Source of the DNA: Forficula auricularia
Lineage: Eukaryota > Arthropoda > Insecta > Dermaptera > Forficulidae
Direction of reading: 5' to 3'
Length of the DNA stretch: 64,000 nt
Assembly: GCA_024734495.1 (NCBI GenBank)
Contig: JALMQS010000102.1
Span: 10,201,140-10,265,139, forward strand
In this document: positions 51,861 through 64,000 of the stretch, one piece after another
Layout: every line of letters begins with the position of its first letter
Position numbering within the stretch: the stretch's first letter is position 1
Notes under the pieces: generated by a model
Told to the model about the DNA's origin: nothing
Database searches by the model: none
What the model saw: the letters and a program-made list of their open reading frames with translations, nothing else
Program-made: the position numbers and the translations under genes

Positions 51861-52632
51861 TATATTATTTTAAAGTATTTTTGAACCCACTCCCTCTTTT
51901 GGGTCACTATTAATTTCACATTGTGAATCATTTTTATAAGACCCGTATAGGGTGCCTAAGCAAAATTTCGTGGATATCGATCAAAGATCGTAGGACTTAT
52001 ATTGATAGTTCACAAGGTTTTCACTTTATCTGCTAATTTTCAAGTGAATCTAAAACTCTTGCTCGCCTTAGCGACTTAGTCTGACTCTGAAGAGTAGAAA
52101 ATAAACAATATGTGATAATATAATAAGTATGCGAGTGATTATCTAATACAAACGTAGGAATGCATCTTTGTTATACAAAGAGAATCGGATTATCAAAGAT
52201 AACGGTGCAATTAATCTCAATCAATATTGAATAAATAAATCGATAAAGATATATAATATATAAAATATACACGAGTATACAATACATAGTAATAAAAGGC
52301 CAGTAGGAGAATAAAATAAGGAAAAAAAGAAAACAACGATGTAAACATTTTCATTATTATATTGACAGTATTGATTAAACTCCCTTTATATAACGAGAAG
52401 CTGGATGGATATGGATCTCAGACACACACACACACACGCACACACATAGAGAGAGAGAGAGAGAGACAGAGTTACAAGATTTGAAAAGATGTTATTTATC
52501 ATCCAGTGGCGTAGCAATGGGGTATGGGGGGGACTTGAGGTTTTCTGTTATGGAAGGGAAAATTATAAGAAAATCATCACAAGAGGGTGTCATCTATTAG
52601 ATCCGAGATGGAATGTATTATTTTTAATTATA

Positions 52633-54078
52633 CTAGGTGTACAAGTATGAAATGGGGATTTGAGAAACAGATGACGTACAATTCAGTGTGTAGAATAAAG
52701 ATTTGAAATAGATGGCACTTTGTTGCTCCATCAACAAGTGTCCAACGCGCATAAATGATAAATTGAAAAAGTGTTTGCATAGTATTGTTTTGCTGTGTTC
52801 AAAATGTTGAAATCTGTGCCAAATAAGAGCATTTGCGGACAGCATTAACTTTGCTGAATCATACTGCCCATGTGGCAAGTCTGAGACTAAGCCGACCCAT
52901 GTGGAAATTTTGGAACGGTCGGAGATCATTCCGGCCATCATCCAATACCTGTCTGGTGTCAAAATGATCAGATCATGCAGACATCAGATTCTATGTCGGC
53001 TTAGTCTCAGACTTGCCACATGGAGACATTCAATCGGACTTAGATTAGAATTAATATCAGATTGGTCTCGGAATGGTCTCTTATCCGACTCTCGAAATTT
53101 CGACCGACTTTTCCTCTGGTGGAGAATTGGCCAGTTTCAAAATATTTCAAATTGGCCCAGACATAACCACCAAGTTTGATACAGATGTCATTTTATAAAT
53201 AGTCAGCAAAGAGTGTGTTTTATCCCTTACTACAATATCTGTGTATAAATATAATTTCTGCCTCGAGTAATAATTTTCGTAAGTGATATATAAATTTCGT
53301 TATAGTGTAAAAATTAAACGATTATTGTCTCCGACGATCAAAGAATCTGATGTCGGCATGATCTGATCATTTTGACACCAGACAGATATTGGATGATGGC
53401 CGGAATGATCTCCGACCGTTCCAAAATTTCCACATGGGTGAATGCTTTGAGAAGCTTATGGTGAACATGCTCCATCCCAAGATACGTGTGAAAGATGGTT
53501 TCGGCGTTTCAAAAATGGTTATTTTGATATACTGCAGACAAGGAACACGGAAAACCGCCAAGAAGGTAAGAAGATGCAGAATTTCAAGCATTGTTGGAAG
53601 AAAACGATTGAAATGGTTAATACCAAACGCTACCAACAACAATTGATTGGTTTGAACAGTTCACTGCTCAAAAAACGATCAGAATTTGAAAAAAAGACAA
53701 AATAAGGTCATTTTTATCCATAAGAATGCTCCATCATATACGGGAAAACCAGTTCGCGAGACGTTGGATGCACTCAGCCTGGGAAGTTACTCACCAGACT
53801 TTGCTCTTTCCGATTACCACTTGTTTGCATCGATGGGTCACGCACTTGCTGAGCAGCGCTTTGATTCGTACGAAGATATGAAAAAATGGCTCGATGAATT
53901 GTTCGCAGCAAAAGGGGAAGTTTTTTACTGGCGTGGTATTCACAAATTTCTCGAAAGATGGGGAAAATGTATAACAGCCGATGGAGCATACTTTGAATCA
54001 AGCACTTTTTATCATTCTTCCGAATTTAACATATTTTTTTAGAAAAAATTATCCCCAATTTCATACTTGCACACCTGG
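52633..54078 (+). mobile_element. Mariner with interleaved palindrome, second copy
   Basis: Counterpart of 36838-38282 with the same ends, interleaved repeats (about 52868-53438) and HKNAPSY mutation. The transposase tail at 53686-54042 (+) is out of frame with its upstream part because of one added A near 53672. Confidence 0.85.
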
Positions 54079-54454
54079 TATGTCAGAAGATTTGTTTTTA
54101 CCCCCTAGGGAATCGAACCCTAATGCCAATAACAGCAGTTCGGGCCATTTGGCTACCTTGTGAGGTGAACACCTCTGACATATGTAAATGCGCTAAATAT
54201 TTTACTCAAAGATTTAAATCTTTATCTGTAAAATTTCGCGGTCTAGAGATTCTAAATTTAAACATATAGTCATGTCATATATATAGTTTAAAAAATGAAT
54301 GTGAAAATTTACAAATGAAGATTTAAATCTTTGAGTCAATAATTTAGTGCAATATTTTAGCCCGAGGGATTAACCTTTCAGGGTATGAGCTACATAGGGA
54401 CCAATTGGGCAGAATCGATTCCCGAGGGAAATAAACAACCCTTTTCTGACATAT
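54079..54454. mobile_element. Foldback with tRNA-like arms, second copy
   Basis: Counterpart of 38283-38658; no difference noticed beyond the unit offset. Confidence 0.6.
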
Positions 54455-56524
54455 AATTAAAAATAACCATTCCATTTTGGATGTAATAAATGACAACGTC
54501 TTGTGATTTTCTTAAAAATTCAAAATCTCTTATAGACAACTTGAACTTTTATAGAGACAATTTAATTCATACACTAAAAGTCCCATAAGCAACGGTGTTT
54601 TTGTCACTATGACAGCGAAAAAAGTTTACCTAACTTTTCCAGCGACAAAACTGAACCTAGCTTTATTTTTTCAATTATGTTTTATTTATTAATTGTTTTT
54701 TTAATTTTAAAACCCACTAATAGGTTAAAGCAAATATTATTATATTATATTAAAATTAGACATTTTTTGTTTGTTTTTAATTAACAGGTGTCTAAATCAT
54801 AACAAAACAGGTGTGTTTACAAATAAAGTGGTTCAAGTGGCTTTTTTTTATATAGCTTGAAAACAAATCTTATTTAATTTTATGTTTTTATTTCAGATCC
54901 TATACGATTATTTTTTTTATTTTTATTTTCCTATTTATTTTTTTATCAAGTTGTTTATAAGAATTGTATTTTTAACAATTGTACTTTTCCTCTAAATTAA
55001 ATAAACTAATTTATGTCTTAATTTTGTTAATTTTGTGATTTACGTATTGATTCATTAAATTGTCTTACCGAATTACACTCAAGCTTTTTTTTGGGTCGAA
55101 GTAAACTTGATATTTTATAATTCGAGTTTTGTTGCCTTTGGGTAATTTAACTCAAAAAACTACCAGAAAAAATTACTCGTCCTACGGACTCGAATTTTTT
55201 CACAGGTAATTTTTTTCGTTTAGTTGCCAGGCAACAAAATTCTCATTAAAATGTCAAGTTTACTTCGGTAAAAAAAGCTCTCGTGTAATTATAAGTGAAA
55301 ATTATATTTTAATAAAATAACATTAAGGTTCGATCGGATTAAAATACTAGGTAGATTACACATATGTATGTGTATTTATAATGTTTTACCTAGAACCGAC
55401 ACCTAATTCCTTAAAAATTACTTTAAACTTGATTTTTATTATGGTCCGATGTACGATACAAACGTAAACCGAGACCCTATGAGTATCCCTACAATGTCTA
55501 TTTAGATCAGTGTTCCGCAGAACAGTGGTATTTTTCACGGATAGTAAATAAGTGTTCGGCGAAAGCCTAAATTTTTTTTATTGGAACAGCCTCGATGCAA
55601 CACCAGATATATGAATTCAGCAGCTATCTAAGTACTACTGTAAGAACATTTGTAATTCAAGAATCCGAAATCAGAGGATCTCAAGACCCTAATTTTAGTA
55701 TACTATTTTTAAGTGTTTTATTTTAAATAACTACCATTTAAGATTTATGACTAGGTTTTTTCTTGGCTTTACATTCTGTTTTAACTTTTTCTCGATATTT
55801 CGGAAGAGGTACAAAAGGATGAATACCTATAAATCTTGTATCTGTTTTAAGAAAATTCAAAAAATCTTGGCAGTTTTTATAGTTCTTGAAGAATAATTTC
55901 TATTTGTCATGATCATAATGGTTCTTCCATAAATAATCATAAGTCATTCTTTGTTCTTTTAAACATAGATGGGTTATTAAAGAATTTATGTTTACTTTCA
56001 CATTTCTATTCATAGAATATAATGTTGAAGTATTGCGATGCCCTGTCTGGGTCCTGACTCTTTGAGAGCTTGTATCTCAGAGATGAAAAAAATTAATTTC
56101 ATTTTGTAACTTCTAGGTGGAAGGAATCGATGACCTTAATAGTTGGAAACGGGATTTGGGACATAAAATCGAATATTGTGGTCCCCAGAGCCCAAAAATC
56201 CATTGGTCAGTTCGTACGTATATGTATGTACGTATATACCCGCCTGCGTTTCGCAACCATAAGTCTCAGAGCTACGAAATTCGAAACTTCGATATAGATC
56301 GATATAGAATAGAAGAAGTACAACAAGCTTTTGAAATCGGGAAAACCGGAAGTAGATATTTACATCAAAGATTTTATTTTCGTTTTTAAGAAAATCAAAA
56401 AAAAAAAAAAAAAAAAACGAAAAAAGAAAGGGGGTATAAATTGGTACTGTCGAGATGATTTCAAATAAATGAAAATGTGAAAGTCGTGTGATGAACATAC
56501 CAGTTGATTTTTAAATACTTTAAA

Positions 56525-56780
56525 TTGAAAGTTTTTGTGCCGAGAGTAGCAGAATTTTTATATATTGAAGGAGACAATAAAGAGTGTGTCTTCTGCTGGA
56601 ATTATAAATTTTATTTATTTATAACGAGACTATGGTTTCGAGGGCTTTGGCCTCTTCATCAGTATATTACAATTGATTCACAGGATATAATTTATGAATT
56701 CCCTCGAAACTATAGTCTCGTTATAAATAAATAAAATTTATAATTCCAGCAGAAGACACACTCTTTATTGTCTCCTTCAA
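56525..56780. mobile_element. Short PLE-type element with inverted ends, second copy
   Basis: Counterpart of 40732-40992, including the HH8 motif on the minus strand (56626-56666). Both inner A/T runs are shorter by single bases (AATAAAGAG for AATAAAAGAG, and CTCTTTATT for CTCTTTTATT). Confidence 0.75.
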
Positions 56781-57309
56781 TATTTAAATACTTTTTTTCA
56801 TAGAATTCTAATTTTATTTCTTGTATCATTTTAATGTCACAAACAAAGTGAAAAAATTAGGGGAAAAATTAAAAAAAAAATTAAAATAATTCTTAATTTA
56901 AATTTATTTATTTATTTATTTATTTTTTGAAAATCAGAATATTTATTCATTCATGCATAAGGTGATATAATTTGCTAATAAATTCCATTCAAATATTTTA
57001 ACATCTTCATTTTAAATTTATACTAATAGTAATAAGGGATTGGAAATTATAACATATGGCCATATCAATACAAATATTTTAATTAGAAATAAGTGTGTGT
57101 TTCAAATATTGAAAAAATGTCACTTTTTATTTATTTATTTACCTTTATATGTCAGATAGATTCGTCTCAAAGGATTCCCAACGCCCCGTGTAGCTTTTTG
57201 GCAGCTGAGTTTGTCTGAAGTGGGGCAAAGAAGACAGTCTGAAAGAAAAATTATAAATAATATCTCACATTAAAAGGGCATTCTCATTACTTTGTCATAT
57301 AAAAAATAA

Positions 57310-58550
57310 TTTTTATAAAAAGAAAAGAAAACCGACTTCAAAAAAATTAAATGCAACAAATAAAATAATAAGAACTCAAAAATAAAATAAAATCCACTAA
57401 AAGGTATAAAATAATTATCTAATTTAGTTACAACTAAACGATGAAATATTAACATGAAATCACTTTTTGAAGTCGGTGCCAAACATATACATTTTAAAGA
57501 TAAGAGTAAATAAATATTATATTTAATATTGATTTACAATGAGTTAAGATTCTTGGTCACTTGTTTCACATTAAAATTAAAAAATTAAAAAAAAAAAAAA
57601 AAATTACATCTTTTAATTTTTTAATTTTAATGTGAAACAAGTGACCAAGAATCCTTAACTCATAGTAAATCAATATTAAATATAATATTTATTTACTCTT
57701 ATCTTTAGTAAAGATGTTTCACCTTGCACCAACACCACAATCTCTACTAATTATATACATTATATGAATCAAACTCGACGGATCTTACTTAGTACGATTG
57801 GCGGGTACGCTCGCTTATATAGTTTGTTTAGCACCGACTTCAAAAAGTGATTTCATGTTAATATTTCGTCGTCTAGTTGTAACTAAATAAGATAATTATT
57901 TTATACCTTTTAGTGCATTTTATTTAATTTTGAGTTCTTATTATTTTATTTGTTGCATTTAATTTTTTTGAAGTCGGTTTTATTTTTTATTTTTATAAAA
58001 ATTATTTTTATTTTTCTCTTTTTAGTGATGTTATTAATAGTGACTTAATATAATAACTTGCATGCATCTCGTAAGAGAAAGCGTCGGGCGAATGAATCAG
58101 AAAATGATAATAAAATTAAATTCATAAATATAGAAATTTTCTAGAAACGTTTGCGGGTTTTAAATGAACGTTTTAAGATTGATTTTTTATAAAAGATTTT
58201 ATTTATTATAATTTCGATTATTTGCTCATAAGAATTGGAAATTTACGTTAATTCGTCATTGATCATATCATCAGAACTTGACCAAATTAATAGGGTACCA
58301 CCCCTAAGGTACCCTCTTTCCAATATAAAAAGAATCATCGAAATCGGTTAATAAACAAAGAAGTTATGCTTGAACAAAAAGAGCAAAAAAGGTCTAATAT
58401 CAATGAAAAACGGGTCTAATCGGAAACTATACTGAACCCAATGCAAAAAAAATCAAAATAGCTTCACAATTGGCGAAGATATCAGGTAACATAGACACAA
58501 AAAAAATCAGTCGGATTGAGAACCTTCTCCTTTTTGAAGTCGGTTAAAAA
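57310..58550 (+). repeat. Foldback repeat, GAAGTCGGTT family, second copy of copy 3
   Basis: Counterpart of 41515-42762 with the nested GTGTTGG-family palindrome at about 57493-57755. The central poly-A is longer here. Confidence 0.75.
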
Positions 58551-60620
58551 TAAAACTCGGCTACTTCCTGCTACTATTGCTAATAATAACTTTTTAATTA
58601 AAAAAAGATCGTGGAGGGTAAAATATTATTGAAAAGAGCTCATTATCTTGAATAAGACTGTATTTTCTTAAAAAATTTAATTATGTTTAAAATGACACAG
58701 TGAGGGGGGGGTGAAAACCCCATTTATTTAAACCATGTTTGTAGCCCATGCCTCATGAAACTACTCAACTTAAAATTATGAAAAAATTACTCGAAATAAT
58801 TCATGGTCTCTACTTATAATTGACAAATAAGAACGATTTTCAAAATTGTAATCTTCAGAATCGAATTATTTATCAAAATGTATCTAATAAAAGATACAAG
58901 GTGTTCTCCATTTAAAGAATATGTATTTTTAAAAATAACTTAAAATCAACTGGTGTGTTCACCACACGACTTTCAAATTCTCACTTACTTGAAATCATTG
59001 CAACACTCCTAATTTAAACCCCCTTCCTTTATTTCAATCGGATTAAAATTTATACACCACTAATAACTCATGACACTTGATAAGTAGGTACACCAATTAA
59101 AAAAAGTACAAATTGTCGATATTAGTAGTCTATAAACTTCTAGAAATATTTTTAAAAACATCGTTAGAGCCGTTTTAGAGAAAGTAAATGAAAACAAAAA
59201 ATATTTCATGTAGGCAAATGTCAACTTCCGTTGTTCCGATTTCAACCAAAAACTTGCTGTACGGCTTCAGAATATATCGAGTTTAAGTTTCGAATTTCGT
59301 AGCTCTGAGACATATGGTTGAGAAACGCAGGGAGGTACATACGTATGTACGCACTAAACAGTGTTTTTTTGGCCCCTTTTTTGTCTCTGGGGACCACAAT
59401 ATCCGGTTTTATGTCCTAAATCCGGTTTTCAACTATTAAGGGCATCGATTCCATCCACCTAGAATTTACAAACTGAAATTAACTTTTTTCATCTCTGAGA
59501 TAGAAGCTCTCCAAGTGTCAGGTCAGGACCCACGCAGGCGATCGCAATACTTCACATTACTATATTCTATAGAATATATAAATGTGAAAGTAAAAAATAA
59601 GATGCTCATTTGTTTAATATTGTTTTTCAGAACTGCAATTTTTTCAAAAAATCATACTACACATTTTCCAAGTGTATTTCAGAAAATCTCACTTGTATTT
59701 CAGAATTCTCATTTGAATGAATATTAGAAAATAACAATTATATTTCAGAAATCTCAATAGAAATTCAGAAAACCTCAATTGTATTTCAGAAAATAAATGA
59801 ATATATTTTATTGAAGGGTAGCTGTGTAGCGCATATGAAATATGTTTTTTATATATTTTTTGAAAATATAAATAAATATATTAAAAAATAATTTTTAAGA
59901 ACGCTTTCTCTTACGAGATGCATGCAAGGTATTATATTAAGTCACTATTAATAACATCACTAAAAAGAGAAAAATAAAAATAATTTTTATAAAAAAATAA
60001 TAAAACCAATTTCAAAAAAATTAAATGCAACAAATAAAATAAAATACACTAAAAGGTATAAAATAATTATTATCTTATTTAGTTACAACTAAACGACGAA
60101 ATATTAACATGAAATTACTTTTTGAAGTCGGTGCCAAACAAACTATACCTATAAGCGAGCGTACCAACCAAACGTACTAAGTAAGATCAAATACTGTATA
60201 TAACAATACAGGACAGCCTGTCAAAAATATGGTACCCTGAAAACAGCACACTCTAGCGAGAAAAAAGTACACTACATAAAGCGCATAATATTAAAATGCG
60301 TAAATTATTTAAAATCGATCTTATTAAATCATATATAACATTAAACGGACACAATATATATTTTTTCCATGACGCTCAAGTTTTTTTTTTAATTTTGCCG
60401 GTAGCCGAAAGTCGGATTTGACTGCAAGATTTCCATTTTGCTCGCATGGTGGCGCTCAAATTCATGAGACCAAAAACGGTTTGCTTTTCTATTGTATTTT
60501 GACAGACTGTCCTGTATTGGTATATACAGTATTTGGTACGATCCGTCTAGTGCGATTCATAAAAGGTATATGTTTGGCACCGACTTAAAAATGTAATTTC
60601 ATGTTAATATTTCGTCGTTT

Positions 60621-60812
60621 TTTTTTTTTTTTTTTTTTTTTGGCTTTTCGGCCCTTCTAGCCATAAGCCAATTTACGATACTATATATTTTTTAAATTTT
60701 GTCTCTACCCCGGGGGTCAGATTTTAGCCGAATGCCTCGAGTCGGATTGGAACCCGGGTCCACTTGGTTAGCAAGATGATACGCTACCGCTTAGCCTATC
60801 TGACCCCCCCCC
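60621..60812 (-). mobile_element. tRNA-derived SINE, fourth family, second copy
   Basis: Counterpart of 44845-45034 with the same ATTTCGTCGTTT duplication (60609-60620 and 60813-60824). The poly-A run is a few bases longer. Confidence 0.9.
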
Positions 60813-61145
60813 ATTTCGTCGTTTAGTTGTAACTAAATAAGATAATAATTATTTTATACCTTTTAGTGTATTTTATTTGTTGCATTTAATTTTTTTGAAG
60901 TCGATTTTATTTTTTTCTTAAAAATTATTTTTATTTTTCTCTTTTAACTGATGTTATTAATAGTGATCCTATCATCAGAACTTGGCCAAATTAATAGTGC
61001 ACCATCCCTAAGATACCCCTTTTCAATAAAAAAAGAATCATCGAAATCGGTTCATAAACAAAGAAGTTAGCCCTGAACAAACCTAACAAAAAAGGTCTAC
61101 CAATGGGTCTACCAAAAAGGTCTCATCATCATTGAGTATACAGTC

Positions 61146-61526
61146 CTAAGACTGGTTTGATGCAACAATCCGTCTCCACTCGACTCTGTCCCCCGCCAGC
61201 TGTTTAACCTCTCTAAATGTCTGGCATCCCATATCCCCAATTATTTGGTTGAAATATTCTAATCTGGTTCTTCCCCTTCCCCTTTTCTTTCCCACCTCCC
61301 CCTCCAAGATATCCCTAAGCAGTCCCCCATGTCTCAGTGTGTGCCCCATCATCTGACCTCTTCTCTTCTTCAGACTCTTCCACAAGGTTCTTCTTTCTCC
61401 GATTCTTCCAAGAACTTCTTCATTTCTAATCCATCCATTTGATATTCCCCTCATTCTTCTGTAGCACCACATTTCGAAACCCTCTAATCTCTTTCTCTCC
61501 TCTTCTCTAATTGTCCAGGTTTCACA
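61146..61526 (-). pseudogene. LINE polyprotein C-terminus, open copy
   Basis: About 127 codons from CETWTIREEERKRLEGFEM to RVEWRRIVASNQS with an uninterrupted frame, unlike 45368-45745. Residues upstream of CETW in the open frame come from the host repeat, not the LINE. It lies in a LINE tail at 61124-61527. Confidence 0.8.
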
Positions 61527-61888
61527 CAGGTCTACCAATGAAAAAAATGGGACCAATCGGAAGGTAGACTGGACCCAATGCAATTTTTTTTTCAAAATCG
61601 GTTCACAATTGGCGGAGATATGAGGTAACATAGGCACAAAAAAAAATTCAGTCGAATAGAGAACTTCCTCCTTTTTTTGAAGTCGGTTAAAAATATAAAA
61701 TTTTTGTGTTTAAATTTATATAAAGTTTATACTAGAGCGACATAAAAATAATTATAACTTTATATAAATTTAACACAAAAATTTTATATTTTTAATATAT
61801 TTTCAAAAAATATATAAACAACATAGGTATTTCGGAAAATCTATTTATTTCCATACGGGATCACATGATTTACCGTACGAATGCGATA

Positions 61889-62174
61889 TTAAGGTAGTTG
61901 TTTCGTGACAATACTAGCAAAAAGTTAATGCTAAAGTATATAGAACAGACAAAAATGGTAAGAAGGGTTTCTTAATTATAATTAAATAATATGTATGTAA
62001 AGTTTCCGATATCCCGCAATGTTAAAGAGCCTGAAAAACTCGATTTTTGAAATTTAATATCTCCGGAACTGTATTGTTCATAAATTTCGTTTTGCCACCA
62101 ATCGATGCGCAAGTATTTAAATAATAATCTGTATAAATTTCAAAAAAACGCTTTTGGCGGAACAACTACCTTAA
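61889..62174. mobile_element. TTAA-flanked MITE, second copy
   Basis: Counterpart of 46109-46394; TTAA flanks are intact at both ends. Confidence 0.7.
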
Positions 62175-62611
62175 ATAATATTTCGTGTTCTGTACCATCC
62201 ACATTACTTTCACTTATATATATATTTTTGTGATATTCATGTAATATGCACAATTCCCCTTCAATTATTTACTATACCTATGTTTATTTTTTTAATATAA
62301 TTGACTTTTTTGAAATTCAATTAAAAATTCTAAAATACAAGTGAAATTTTTAAATTTTCAACTGGTATTTCTGAAATACAGTTCAAGTAAGATTTTCTAA
62401 AATTAAATTGATATTTCGGAAATAGAATAATGAGTTTCTAATATTCAAAAAGAGAATTCTAAAACACAATTGGGGTTTTCTGAAATTAACTTGATATTTT
62501 CTGAAATAAAATTGGAAAAGTGGCAGTTTGCCTTAAAAATCGACTTCGTAGTTCCAATAATAACAATTTGAAAGTTTATATTAGAAAAATAAGGACAAAT
62601 TTTTTGTGTGA

Positions 62612-63095
62612 CTTTTTTATTTATCAACCAACGTTTTGTCGACTTTGCCGACTTCTTCAGGGCTTCAAATAGTCATGTCACACATTCGTCTAAATTTTCT
62701 TATTATCTTCGTTACCATTGAAGAACATCAGAACACAATTTTCAAAAAATATTTGGCACATTCACAAAAAAACAAAAAACACAATTTTTCTTTTCTTTTA
62801 TTTTTATATTAACAATTTCATTAATATAAAACAGAAATCACATATATAGAATAAGACAACCCTGTTTTGTAAACCAGAATAGAATATTTTTTCTCCGTTT
62901 GATCCTTACATACAGAAATCTCAAATTCAAATCCAATGTTTTTTTGTGAATGTGCCAAATATTTTTTGAAAATTGTGTTCTGATGATCTTCAATGGTAAC
63001 GAAGATAATAAGAAAATGTATACGAATGTGTGACATGACTATTTGAAGCCCTGAAGAAGTCGGCAAAGTCGACGAAACGTTGGTTGATAAATAAA
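62612..63095. mobile_element. PLE-like foldback with opposed hammerhead-like motifs, second copy
   Basis: Counterpart of 46838-47318. The plus-strand motif (63041-63090) again has intact CTGAAGA and GAAAC; the minus-strand motif (62621-62670) has the same AAAAC defect, so the defect predates the duplication. Confidence 0.7.
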
Positions 63096-63807
63096 TAAAC
63101 TGCAACGGATCGTTGCTAAACTTTATCCAAATTCATTTGAAATATTAATATGTTCTTGAGTAAAGTACTTTAAAATATAATTTTACTAAAAACTTTATTT
63201 AACCTTTTTTGTGGTCCCCAAGGTACTTAATTAGGATATTAAATTTCATCAAAATTGGTTAAGTCATTTTCAAGATAATTAGAAAAAACTAAAAAAGTAC
63301 TGAAATAAAGTACTAATGTTTGTGGACCGATATGTACCAAAAACTAATCAGCGCTTCATTTTGTTAAACTAATGGTAGGTTTTCAATTTCATTTCAATCA
63401 GCGCAAAGGTGTGGAAAAAATCGTGGACGAAAAAAACGATAACACACACATCCATCCATCCATCCATCCATCCATCCCCACGTACTTCCAAAAAAAATGG
63501 CACTTTTTGGCCTCTCGACGAGATTCCAGGTAATTTTTGGCAAAACCGTCACGTGCTAAAATTCAATCTCATTGAATACTTCAATTTGTGACCTTAATTG
63601 AGTCTATGGGTTCCGTAGTCTTTACCTGAGGACCCTTTGAAGTCGCGCTTGCCGCGAGAGCGATTCCAATACTTTCTCCCATGCTTCGCATTGGATAAAG
63701 TAAAAAGTCACATAAAAAAAACTTGTCCTTATTTTCCTAATATAAACTTTCAAATTAATACAAATCATGGACGGAAATGATAATAATAATAATAATAATA
63801 ACACATC

Positions 63808-64000
63808 ACCATACCAAATACACATAATCTCCAACAAGCCTATGGCGAAAAATTAAATAAATATCTTGAGCTCGCAGAAGAAATTAGGAAAATGTGGAGA
63901 CAGGATAGAGTGCTAATGGTGCCCCTTGTCATGTCTGCGACTGGTGTCGTCCCGAAGACGCTCCCTAAGAACTTAAAAGAGCTGGGCATTTTTGGAGGGG
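63808..64000 (+). pseudogene. LINE polyprotein C-terminus, third type, cut by window end
   Basis: Counterpart of 48030-48222 (KLNKYLELAEEIRKMW, VPLVMSATGVVPKTLPKNL). The frame is still open at the last base. Confidence 0.75.

Larger units (their letters stand above)
59995..61690 (+). repeat. Foldback repeat, GAAGTCGGTT family, second copy of copy 4
   Basis: Counterpart of 44200-45910 with the same MITE (60188-60535), SINE and LINE tail. Here ACTAAACGACGAAATATTAA replaces ACTAAACTACGAAATAATAA, one of the denser clusters of substitutions between the units. Confidence 0.8.
51390..64000. repeat. Second unit of the 15.8 kb direct duplication (to window end)
   Basis: Matches 35594-48222 end to end. 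Differences seen include homopolymer lengths (G-run 36729 region, G-run 42913 region, many A/T runs), substitutions such as TTACTATAA/TTACTACAA (37431/53227), GGGCAATT/GGGTAATT (39353/55140) and TAATATGG/TAATAGGG (42496/58289), and an 8 bp indel near 44417/60196. The unit starts abruptly inside a transposase gene. Confidence 0.9.

Overview
The window looks like AT-rich nuclear DNA of an insect, or at least an arthropod. The evidence is a spliced-type exon, mariner DD34D and DD41D elements, a Penelope-like element (PLE), R2-like and other non-LTR retrotransposon tails, several tRNA-derived SINEs, and short MITEs and foldback elements with clean target-site duplications. The species cannot be fixed from sequence alone. 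Only one stretch reads as a plausible host gene: a terminal exon at 16182-16861 (+), with an upstream splice acceptor and downstream AATAAA signals. Almost everything else recognisable is mobile DNA, mostly nested.

Layout. 1-7.3 kb: foldback repeats, a 5'-truncated LINE inserted in a palindrome, a mariner-derived palindrome, and inverted hammerhead-like ribozyme motifs near 5.1 and 5.3 kb. 7.4-12.3 kb: a large inverted duplication interrupted by a hAT-type MITE, a tRNA-SINE and a 0.95 kb dispersed repeat. 12.9-17.6 kb: a palindrome, a SINE, an internally deleted mariner and the host exon. 17.8-25.8 kb: long inverted repeats, SINEs and MITEs. 26.4-31.1 kb: a PLE-type insertion with inverted ends and a G-rich core, then two LINE tails. 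31.8-34.4 kb: three copies of the dispersed repeat whose ends start ACTTTACCATACA. 34.76-36.06 kb: a complete DD41D mariner-like transposon with an intact ORF.

From 35594 the sequence is repeated almost base for base from 51390 to the window end. This is a head-to-tail direct duplication with a period of about 15.8 kb whose junction cuts the DD41D transposase gene. The copies differ mainly by homopolymer length plus scattered substitutions, so it is either a very recent tandem duplication or an assembly (haplotype) duplication. The part of the first unit seen once in this window (48223-51389) holds a PLE reverse-transcriptase fragment, an R2-like endonuclease-domain fragment and another copy of the dispersed repeat.

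The most interesting system is the set of hammerhead-ribozyme-like motifs (CUGANGA - hairpin - GAAAC - GUH) scattered through the window. They usually lie on terminal or inverted repeats, and one such repeat directly abuts a PLE reverse-transcriptase remnant. Other notable structures are a conserved short core beside palindromes of unrelated sequence at eight loci, two interleaved inverted-repeat loci, and a SINE that shares its 3' tail with a LINE present in the same window.
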